Source: Bacillota bacterium (lineage in GTDB: Bacteria; Bacillota; Clostridia; Christensenellales; SZUA-584). Taken from it: a DNA stretch of 64,000 bases. The notes beneath the pieces are model-generated. The model saw nothing but the letters and a program-made list of their open reading frames with translations. It did not search any database and was not told the DNA's origin. The translations under genes and the position numbers were made by a program. Within the stretch, counting starts at the first letter, position 1, and each line of letters begins with the position of its first letter. This document shows, piece after piece, positions 31,001 through 37,554 of the stretch. The stretch covers positions 124,001 through 188,000 of the forward strand of contig JAEWRI010000038.1 of NCBI GenBank assembly GCA_023460085.1. The letters are read 5' to 3'.

Positions 31001-31050
31001 TTGCATTTTATATTACCAACGGATATATTATATACTATAAAATTGGTAAT
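31001..31050 (+). promoter_or_regulatory. Promoter and candidate operator of the nucleoside island operon
   Basis: TTGCAT (31001-31006), 17-base spacer, TATATT (31024-31029). An exact 8-base inverted repeat ATTACCAA (31012-31019) / TTGGTAAT (31043-31050) brackets the -10 and the expected start point, a good place for a repressor. No regulator is encoded in the operon. The rest of 30811-31082 shows no supportable gene. Confidence 0.55.
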
Positions 31051-31082
31051 TTTCATTTGGCGTTTTTTACTAGGAGGATGTG

Positions 31083-31673
31083 TTGGCTATTATTTTCTGT
31101 TTACTTGGCAAAAGTGCATCTGGAAAAAACACAATTTTGAGCAAACTAATTAAGTATGAGTTAGGATTAATACCCATAATTTGTTACACGACTAGGCAGA
31201 AAAGGATAAATGAAATCGACGGGATAGATTATCATTTTGTAGAAAAGCAAAAGGAAATAGAATTAACCACACAATATAAAGTAATAGCTTACAGAAAGTA
31301 TCATACATTGCTAGGTAAATATAGTTACTTTTTTCTCGATGATAATACAGTTAAAAGAAATACTAATAACAGATATATTGTTATTCTAGGGTTAAAAGAA
31401 TATTTGATGTTCCAAAACTATTTCTATACTCCATGTTTGGTGCCGATTTATGTTCATATAAATTTTCGCCATCGAGTTAGACGACTATTTAAAAGAAACC
31501 AAAATCGATTTCAATTAGAAATGATTAGACGGTTAATTTATGATGCTTTTTATTATAGAAAGAGAAGTTTAACTAAAGCAGGAATAAATCATGTGGTTAA
31601 AAATAAGGACATAGATTCCTGTATATTAGAAATACAGAATTATATTACATGCTTTAATGCTTGTAAAAGATAA
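31083..31673 (+). CDS. Guanylate-kinase-like P-loop protein
   Basis: 196 residues from the TTG at 31083, five bases after GGAGG; a GTG one codon earlier is too close to it. The P-loop is LLGKSASGKNTI (about residues 7-18), and the nucleoside monophosphate site YTTRQKRINEIDGIDYHFVE follows the guanylate kinase pattern (TTR, RxxExxGxDYxF). The lid and C-terminal half are much diverged and rich in Lys, Tyr and Asn. It probably phosphorylates a nucleoside or deoxynucleoside monophosphate; the base is unknown. First gene of the four-gene operon, 11 bases before the next. Confidence 0.7.
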   Translation: MAIIFCLLGKSASGKNTILSKLIKYELGLIPIICYTTRQKRINEIDGIDYHFVEKQKEIELTTQYKVIAYRKYHTLLGKYSYFFLDDNTVKRNTNNRYIVILGLKEYLMFQNYFYTPCLVPIYVHINFRHRVRRLFKRNQNRFQLEMIRRLIYDAFYYRKRSLTKAGINHVVKNKDIDSCILEIQNYITCFNACKR

Positions 31674-31684
31674 TATAAAGAGAG

Positions 31685-32302
31685 ATGTATATGTTTATAA
31701 CTTCAATGGGTATACCAGGGTGTGGTAAATCATCGATTATAAAATCTCTACAGAGTATTTATAACGCTCAGGCGTTTTATGAACCCGAGGAAGATAGATG
31801 GCCTGATGTGGTATTCCAACGTTCTGAATATGGATATTTTTCTTCGATTTCTTGGTTTAGGTCTATGAGAGTGCCACAACTTTTTCAAGCTCGTAAACTC
31901 GCGGATAAAGGACAATTAGTTTTTACAGATAGTTATTTTGATAAATTACTTCATAACTATATTGGTAAACCGGGTCTTGATTGGTTTTTACCAGTGAATG
32001 ATCGTTATTTTAATTTAGTTAAAGAAATGGCACTAATAGATTATACAATGCTCCCCAATGCAGACTTAGTTTTGTTTTTTCTGATTAGCCCAGAAATTTG
32101 GCAATCTTTTTTGCACAATCGAAACAGAAATATGGATAATGAAGAACAATTTAAGAATGAATGTTTTGCTTTGCAAGAACCGATGTTAAAGGCTACTGAA
32201 AAATACGCAAACGATTTTAAGACGTCTTTTTTAGTCATTGAGCAAGAATTATCAAGTCCCCAAAACATTGCACAAAAAATAGTTCAAAGGTTAAATTTAT
32301 GA
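31685..32302 (+). CDS. Deoxynucleoside-kinase-like P-loop protein
   Basis: 205 residues. P-loop MGIPGCGKSSIIKSL, then EP in FYEPEEDRW where deoxynucleoside kinases place the catalytic Glu, a TDSYFDKLL in the position of the (E/D)RS motif, and LVLFFLISPEIWQSFLHNRN resembling the LID region of dNKs. It likely phosphorylates a nucleoside or deoxynucleoside at the 5' position. ATG codons at 31685 and 31691 are both possible. The last four bases overlap the Nudix gene start. Confidence 0.65.
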   Translation: MYMFITSMGIPGCGKSSIIKSLQSIYNAQAFYEPEEDRWPDVVFQRSEYGYFSSISWFRSMRVPQLFQARKLADKGQLVFTDSYFDKLLHNYIGKPGLDWFLPVNDRYFNLVKEMALIDYTMLPNADLVLFFLISPEIWQSFLHNRNRNMDNEEQFKNECFALQEPMLKATEKYANDFKTSFLVIEQELSSPQNIAQKIVQRLNL

Positions 32303-32673
32303 TGAAAAAAAAATTTGTAAGAGTAATTGTTCCGATAAATAGCGAATATTTGATTATTTCCGAAAATAGAGAAGGTGCATATTGGAACTTTCCAGGTGGA
32401 AAAGTTGAAATTGATGAATCTATCCAAGAAGCCTGTTTAAGAGAAGTTTATGAAGAAACTAGTTTGTTAATTGAAAAGATCGACTTCCTACATAAATTTG
32501 TTTTTAACGAATGGGAGGGATATTATTTTTTAGCCCGTCGATATAGTGGACAAATATGCTTAAAAGAAAAAAAAAGCATAGAATATAAATCCATTTCATT
32601 GGACGAATTTCTAGACTATAGCGCATATATCTATATTATAATGAATTACATAAAAGAGAGTATACATTTATGA
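32299..32673 (+). CDS. Nudix hydrolase
   Basis: 124 residues with the Nudix box GGKVEIDESIQEACLREVYE followed by ETSLL, which keeps the Gx5Ex7REUxEE core with Ser in place of the last Gly. The WNFPGGK entry is also typical. Nudix enzymes cleave nucleoside diphosphates linked to another moiety, often to clear damaged or unusual NTPs. It overlaps both neighbours by four bases (ATGA), so it is translated together with the kinase and the phosphorylase. Confidence 0.85.
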   Translation: MMKKKFVRVIVPINSEYLIISENREGAYWNFPGGKVEIDESIQEACLREVYEETSLLIEKIDFLHKFVFNEWEGYYFLARRYSGQICLKEKKSIEYKSISLDEFLDYSAYIYIIMNYIKESIHL

Positions 32674-34214
32674 ATAATTATACCATCATATTAAAGAAAT
32701 TTTTAAAGAAGGAGTGTATTACTAATATCGAATTAACAAACATTATTAATGATTTAAACATATATCAATGCAGCGTTCTATCCTATTTAATTTATTGGAC
32801 CGCTAATAATATATCTCTAGATTCAATAGTTAAAATTATATTTAATAAATTCCCTGATATAAGAAAGTATATTTACTGTTTATTTGAAACTGGGTATAGT
32901 GAACAGATAATGGATGGAAACTTATCCTTTATACTTAAGAGTATATACCAACATAAAACAGTTGGGAAAAAATACTTCGACTATTTTATAACTAAATTAG
33001 TAAAAGAACAGATAGAGCCGCCATATCCAGCAATTTTCCTTATAAATATTTATATTAATGGTTTAACTGATGAAGATATATATTCTCTGACAATATCCAT
33101 GCGGGATTCTGGAAATATATACGATTATAGGCGTATAATTAAAGATAAGATAGTCGTTAGACGATATCCAACAGGAGCGCTATCTGAAAAAATTGCTTTG
33201 CTGTTGCCCAGTATGCTTTTGTCAATTTCTACTGATGTCCCATTAATTTCTACATTCCTTGTAGCTAAATCATTGAGTTTTACAGGAGGAACTTGGGATA
33301 AACTCAGTGTGATCGATAATTTTCATTTTCCCGATCCAGGAGTAGAAGCTATACAGGTTTTACAACAATGTAACATAGCTATGACTGTAGCAAAAGCCGA
33401 TTTGTGTCCGGCTGATACAATTCTATATAAAATTCGGAGTATAACAGGTACTGTCGATTCTATTCCTTTAGCAGTAGCTAGCATTGCATCAAAACAATTG
33501 GCATCTCCTGCAGATGTGTTGCTTTTAGATATAAGGTATGGAGATGGCGCCTTTTTTGATAAAAAAGAGGCGACAATTCTTATGGAGAAAATAGGCTGGA
33601 TCTTAGTTAGTGAAAATTTCCGAATAATAAATAGAATGACTTTTGCTAGTCAACCAAATGGAAGCTGTATTGGTAATTATCTGGAAGTTTTCGAGGCTAT
33701 TAGCATTATGAAAAAAAATACATCGAATTTTAATGAATTTGGTATAAAAGAACAAGTTAATATTTTAATAGACTTCTTTAGTGAACTAATGCATGAATGT
33801 TTCCCGGAAAAAACAAAAAATTATTGGGCTGGGATAGGAAATGATATATTAAACAGCGGGGCCTTACTTAAATCATTTGAAAAATTACTAATAACACATA
33901 ATGTTAAAAAAGAAACTGTCAATGCTTTGCTGAGCGATCCATTGTTATATTTTAATATGCATAGAGTAGGGTATATACATGCTAATAAAGCAGGTACTAT
34001 TACTTATATTAACCAAAAGAAACTTGGAAATATAGTAAATTTCGGTTTTGATAGTGAAAAAGAGTTGCCCTGTCCAAATATTCAATTACATAAAAGATTG
34101 GGTGATGCTGTTACTGAAAATGACAGTATTTGTTCATTATATTACCAATCAAAAAAAATTGTTATAACCGATAAAGTATGTTGCGAATTACGTTCTTGTT
34201 TTAATATAGAATAG
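32670..34214 (+). CDS. Divergent pyrimidine nucleoside (thymidine) phosphorylase
   Basis: 514 residues; typical enzymes have about 440, and here an extra ~70-residue N-terminal segment precedes the helical domain. Recognisable blocks are SLSFTGGTWDKLSVI (phosphate and glycine-rich loop), ADTILYKIRSITGTVDSIPL and AVASIASKQLASPADVLLLD, which keep the Arg, Ser and Lys contacting the pyrimidine. In the position of the Lys-His-Ser that binds phosphate and base (KHSTGG in E. coli) it has RRYPTG. This loss suggests altered catalysis or a different substrate. Last gene of the operon, overlapping the Nudix gene by four bases. Confidence 0.75.
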   Translation: MNNYTIILKKFLKKECITNIELTNIINDLNIYQCSVLSYLIYWTANNISLDSIVKIIFNKFPDIRKYIYCLFETGYSEQIMDGNLSFILKSIYQHKTVGKKYFDYFITKLVKEQIEPPYPAIFLINIYINGLTDEDIYSLTISMRDSGNIYDYRRIIKDKIVVRRYPTGALSEKIALLLPSMLLSISTDVPLISTFLVAKSLSFTGGTWDKLSVIDNFHFPDPGVEAIQVLQQCNIAMTVAKADLCPADTILYKIRSITGTVDSIPLAVASIASKQLASPADVLLLDIRYGDGAFFDKKEATILMEKIGWILVSENFRIINRMTFASQPNGSCIGNYLEVFEAISIMKKNTSNFNEFGIKEQVNILIDFFSELMHECFPEKTKNYWAGIGNDILNSGALLKSFEKLLITHNVKKETVNALLSDPLLYFNMHRVGYIHANKAGTITYINQKKLGNIVNFGFDSEKELPCPNIQLHKRLGDAVTENDSICSLYYQSKKIVITDKVCCELRSCFNIE

Positions 34215-34221
34215 TTGTACT

Positions 34222-34254
34222 GAAAAGCCCCGGCAAATGCTCGTTCGCCGGGGC
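34222..34254 (-). terminator. Terminator of the truncated protease-copy locus
   Basis: GCCCCGGC (34227-34234) pairs with GCCGGGGC (34247-34254); on the minus strand it is followed by TTTTC. It lies between the island operon and the converging pseudogene. Confidence 0.65.
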
Positions 34255-34276
34255 CTATACAACCAGATTTACGCTT

Positions 34277-34680
34277 CTACTCGCGCTCCCCTGCCGGGTT
34301 ACCAGAAGGTATTCGAGCACCGCACTTGATGCAGAACTGATTGGTGCCGTCGTGTTCCTCGCCGCACTGGGTACAGAACATGCGCTGCGTCGTCTGCACT
34401 GGCATCGCGGACGCTGATTGTACCGGTACCGCCTGCATTGGCGCTGCAGGCGCTGTTTGCACCGACGCGGGCTTCTTCTTCCGGCGCTTCAGCTTGCTCA
34501 CCAGCACGATCACCCCCACCAGCACCACCATGACCAGCGCGCCGTACAGTATCACGGCGGTCCTTTCCCGCTGCCACAGGGAAACCGCAAAGGAGTACCA
34601 CGGCGACTCATCATAGGATATCTTCGCTTCTTCGCTGTCCTCGCAAACCTTGACCGAGCCGGAAGCCAGCAGCCGCGGGT
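34277..34680 (-). pseudogene. Truncated copy of the 3' end of the subtilisin-VWA gene
   Basis: The minus strand encodes PRLLASGSVKVCEDSEEAKI, then a membrane segment, basic stretch and zinc ribbon (RMFCTQCGEEHDGTNQFCIK), closely matching the last ~135 residues of the protein at 55225-58017. The proline- and alanine-rich linker differs. Upstream the frame ends at a TGA next to the tRNA-Gln repeat, so the first ~85% of the gene is gone. A 92-residue piece with an ATG could in principle still be translated. Confidence 0.85.
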
Positions 34681-34735
34681 ATCAATCATCAAGGCGCGCC
34701 GCTAATGGCGGACGCCAAACGGGGATCGTGAATAT

Positions 34736-34809
34736 AGCGGAATTGTGTAACGGTAGCACCTACGACTCTGACTCGTATTGTCTAGGTTCGAATCCTAGTT
34801 CCGCTGCCA
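34736..34809 (+). tRNA. tRNA-Gln(CTG), second copy
   Basis: Identical over 74 bases to the tRNA at 30625, plus the preceding GTGAATAT. Its upstream region is the truncated protease copy and has no clear promoter, so it may be poorly transcribed. It marks the right boundary of the AT-rich operon. Confidence 0.9.
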
Positions 34810-34955
34810 ACGCAAAAGGCAGGCCATAGAGCCTGCCTTTTGCGTTGGTGCGGAACGGATTCGAAGCGAGCGTTAAGAAAACGCCCTCGTATGGGCGTTT
34901 TTAGCGAGACGGGTTCCGCATGGCCGGATAAGCAGTGCCGACTTAGCGCGGCAAG
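34802..34955. repeat. tRNA-Gln 3'-end repeat cassette, copy 2
   Basis: It runs from the tRNA end CCGCTGCCA through the terminator, GGATTCGAAGCGAGCGTTAA, the hairpin AAAACGCCC-TCGTAT-GGGCGTTTTT, AGCGAGACGGGTTCCG and ATGGCCGGATAAGCAG. A diverged copy stands at 42589-42735. Confidence 0.75.
34809..34846 (+). terminator. Terminator after the second tRNA-Gln
   Basis: AACGCAAAAGGCAGGC-CATAGA-GCCTGCCTTTTGCGTT, a perfect 16-base stem. It is the core of a longer imperfect inverted repeat (34787-34865) whose outer arms are the tRNA 3' end and its reverse complement. Confidence 0.8.
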
Positions 34956-34974
34956 CAGCGGGGAAAGCACACGC

Positions 34975-34990
34975 CCTAGTTCCGCTGCCA
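34975..34990 (+). repeat. Partial tRNA-Gln 3' end, likely attachment site
   Basis: CCTAGTTCCGCTGCCA is identical to the last 16 bases of both tRNA-Gln genes, including the CCA. It is the type of core left by integration into a tRNA. The integrase remnant starts about 95 bases away. Confidence 0.7.
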
Positions 34991-35084
34991 GACGAAAACC
35001 CCAAAACCTCGATGGTTACGGGGTTTTCTCATATCTAGATGTTGAAAAATGCAGTGACTAGACACATTTTGGACACAAAACATT

Positions 35085-35272
35085 TTACTTTCCGAAATAA
35101 AGATCACTGATGACCTGTGAGGATTTACGCTTGCTTTCATTAACGACGTGGGCGTATTGCTTCAATGTGAACCTTGCATCCGTGTGTCCAACAAACTCCT
35201 GAACAGTCTTTGGAGACAGACCCGATTCAATTAAGTATGTCACGACTGTATGTCGAAGGGTCGTGCAGCCAC
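35085..35272 (-). pseudogene. Tyrosine integrase remnant (C-terminal part, frameshifted)
   Basis: The minus strand encodes TLRHTVVTYLIESGLSPKTV, then QEFVGHTDARFTLKQYAHVV and NESKRKSSQVISDLYFGK: the Arg-His, second His and nucleophile Tyr of the catalytic domain. One extra C in the HDLRHT codons (GAC-C-CTT) breaks the frame exactly there, and everything upstream is replaced by the end of the histidine kinase gene. The enzyme is dead. Confidence 0.85.
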
Positions 35273-35273
35273 A

Positions 35274-36536
35274 TCAGCAGTTTAGTGTGACGGTGGTCTT
35301 GAATATGCCATCGTTAGCTGAGAAAGAAAAAACACCTCCGTATTTCTGAGCAATAGCGGCAATGCTTCGCGTTCCTGTTCCATGGTCAATGCTTTCAGAC
35401 ACAGGATATTCACCGTCAAATTTTACTTCTCCAATAAAAGGATTGGAGACCCTTAAAAGGATCTGCCCGTAATGCTGCTTGCATGCGACGGTAATCTTCC
35501 TTTCGCTTATGTTCTCGATTTGCCTGCAGGCGTTGATAGCATTGTCCAGCGAGTTCGCAAAAATAAGCCCGAGCTCTATCGGATCCACCTTGATGCTTTC
35601 GGGTATCTCCACTTCGCACGCCACTGCGATCTCTTCATTTCTTGCTTTTTGGACATAGGAAGACAAAAATACATTGACCACATAATTCTCACAAAATTTC
35701 TCCACCATGATCGTGTTGAGATCCTTATTCAGTGTTCGCATGTGTTTTTGGGCTTCCGCAAACCTGCCGTCATTCATAAATGCTTCTATGGCATTTAAGT
35801 GGTGTTTCATATCATGACGCAGTATTTTCATTGAATTCATGTTGCCTATCAACGTTTCATACTGCTTTTTATACATATCCGTCTGCAAAGATAATACCTG
35901 TCTGTCCTTCCTGAACTGGAAGAGCTGTGAGATATTCTCGAAATTGAAGTAGAAAATCGTATAGAATACAATGGTCAAAACGTAGACTGCAATTAAAACA
36001 GGTATGTTCTCCGGTTTTTGATGAATACGGGCGGGCAAATATTGTAGTAAAGCAATGATTATAACTAAAACAGAAGGTATCAGGCAGAGCGGGCCCCATC
36101 CTTTTTCAAGGGCCTGCTGCATTTTAAAATAGGGTCTCCTAAATACAATCGCAACAAAGATAAAGATTAAAATAAAGCTGCCATATTTCAACGTATATTG
36201 CACAACGGGGCTTCCTGAATATTCCAGATATGCGAGAAAACTTGAAAGCATGCTGAAAATCGACACTGTCAGTACTGAAAAGAGCACCCGGAACTTTTTA
36301 TATTTGGCAACAATATTAAAACAGAAAAAGCCCGGTATGCCCACTGTAAAAAACATATAATTGGATATAAACTCTTTGCTCACAAAGTCATAGAAGGTAT
36401 AATTAATGATCCAAATGAGAAGATGCCCCCCCACAATGATGAGGATCGATTTTTTCAAGGAATATTTCATCGGCGTCAGACAGGCCGAAAGCGCTGCCAT
36501 AAACATAACTTTTATAAGAATTTCTAATAAAACCAT
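35274..36536 (-). CDS. GHKL sensor histidine kinase (AgrC-like)
   Basis: 420 residues: about six N-terminal membrane helices (residues 1-200), a linker helix, the phosphorylation box MKILRHDMKHHLNAIEAF, the N box NSLDNAINACRQI and a G box GTGTRSIAAIAQKYGG. This is the layout of peptide-sensing AgrC-type kinases. No agrB/agrD gene is adjacent. The paired LytTR regulator lies 11 bases upstream. The 3' end abuts the integrase remnant, so the gene is part of the accessory region. Confidence 0.88.
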   Translation of the reverse strand: MVLLEILIKVMFMAALSACLTPMKYSLKKSILIIVGGHLLIWIINYTFYDFVSKEFISNYMFFTVGIPGFFCFNIVAKYKKFRVLFSVLTVSIFSMLSSFLAYLEYSGSPVVQYTLKYGSFILIFIFVAIVFRRPYFKMQQALEKGWGPLCLIPSVLVIIIALLQYLPARIHQKPENIPVLIAVYVLTIVFYTIFYFNFENISQLFQFRKDRQVLSLQTDMYKKQYETLIGNMNSMKILRHDMKHHLNAIEAFMNDGRFAEAQKHMRTLNKDLNTIMVEKFCENYVVNVFLSSYVQKARNEEIAVACEVEIPESIKVDPIELGLIFANSLDNAINACRQIENISERKITVACKQHYGQILLRVSNPFIGEVKFDGEYPVSESIDHGTGTRSIAAIAQKYGGVFSFSANDGIFKTTVTLNC

Positions 36537-36547
36537 ATGTCCTTAAC

Positions 36548-37276
36548 TCACTTCATTTTGGTAAAAAAATAATCGAAATAGGCATCCTTAACGATGGGAT
36601 ACATTTTGCGGGATATGGGAACTCTTATATCTTCCCCCAAGACAAAATCCTTGCCTGTAATACTGGTGACATACTGCATATTCACGATGTATGACTTGTG
36701 GCATTTCACAAAACGCTTGTGTGCCAGCAGCATTTCATGATACTCATTCAGGCTGCCAAAACACGAAATCATTTCGTGTTTTGACAAATGAAAACAGACC
36801 GTATGGTTGATGCTTTCCACGTATCGTATTGAACTGAGGGAAACCCGGGTCCATCTCCCTTTTTCCTTTATCACGACGCTGGATGCGTTCTCTTCCGCTA
36901 TTTCATCCAGAGCCCGGCTTAAAAGTGCATGAAGCTCGGTTTTTGCGGAATTTTTCAGCAGATAGTAATATGCTTTCACTTTATAGGAATCCACTGCAAA
37001 CTCCGGTGAAGAAGTCAAAAAAATGATTCGGCAATGATCATTATAGGCGCGCAGTCTGGCTGCGAGATCTATACCGTTTAAGCCGGGCATAATGATATCT
37101 AAAATGACAAGGTCAAATCCACCGAATCTTTGCGTGAACAGGAATAAGTCGTTCCCGTTGGAAAACGTATGGATGCTTATGGGGCATAAATGCTGTTTCA
37201 AACGGGCGAAGTCTTCCGCGATGGATTCAACCTGCGAAAGCTCAAGCTCGTTATCATCACAAATGGCAATCTTCAT
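36548..37276 (-). CDS. LytTR response regulator (AgrA-like)
   Basis: 242 residues from ATG 37276. The receiver domain has the acidic pair ICDDNE, the phospho-acceptor VILDIIMPGLNG and switch residues Thr and Lys (FLTSSPEF, then YLLKN). The C-terminal LytTR DNA-binding domain shows GRWTRVSLSSIRYVES and HKSYIVNM. It should bind promoter repeats in response to the kinase above. It is divergent from the giant flagellin, whose start is 278 bases away, so flagellin control is a reasonable guess. Confidence 0.88.
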   Translation of the reverse strand: MKIAICDDNELELSQVESIAEDFARLKQHLCPISIHTFSNGNDLFLFTQRFGGFDLVILDIIMPGLNGIDLAARLRAYNDHCRIIFLTSSPEFAVDSYKVKAYYYLLKNSAKTELHALLSRALDEIAEENASSVVIKEKGRWTRVSLSSIRYVESINHTVCFHLSKHEMISCFGSLNEYHEMLLAHKRFVKCHKSYIVNMQYVTSITGKDFVLGEDIRVPISRKMYPIVKDAYFDYFFTKMK

Positions 37277-37554
37277 AGCTATACCCGCACCATACAAAAT
37301 AAATAAAACGATTAGGTGTTTCTTATATATTCAATGACAGGGATGCGTTTTCAATCATTATAACATATGTCTTATCAAAAACGTAAGCAGTGGTTTTTGA
37401 TGGCATGCCGTTCACGTCGAAAAACATGCACGTTACGCAAAAAAGATTATGTTCAAGACAATAAACACGAAAAAATTGATAGGGATATAGGGTCAATGTA
37501 TCCCGGAACCAAGGGAAAGGATTCCCTTGCGTCATATTCAAGGAGGAATAAAAC

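Larger units (their letters stand above)
30699..35272. mobile_element. AT-rich genomic island at tRNA-Gln with integrase remnant
   Basis: A markedly AT-rich operon (31083-34214) is bracketed by two identical tRNA-Gln genes, a third 16-base copy of the tRNA 3' end (34975-34990), and the remnant of a tyrosine integrase (35085-35272). Integrases of this type recombine into tRNA 3' ends. The right part also contains the broken 3' end of a protease gene, so more than one event is recorded. Exact ends are not fixed by sequence alone. Confidence 0.65.

Noticed and set aside
30814..31056. 80-codon minus-strand frame upstream of the island operon
   Set aside because: No ribosome binding site, and it overlaps the operon promoter and inverted repeat; the peptide resembles nothing I know.
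34802..34955. Integron attC site
   Set aside because: The imperfect palindromes recall attC, but there is no integron integrase or cassette array, and the arms derive from tRNA-Gln.
37440..37554. Sigma-28 promoter upstream of the flagellin
   Set aside because: TAAA and GATA elements occur but with the wrong spacing (TAAA at 37462, GATA at 37478), so no call was made.
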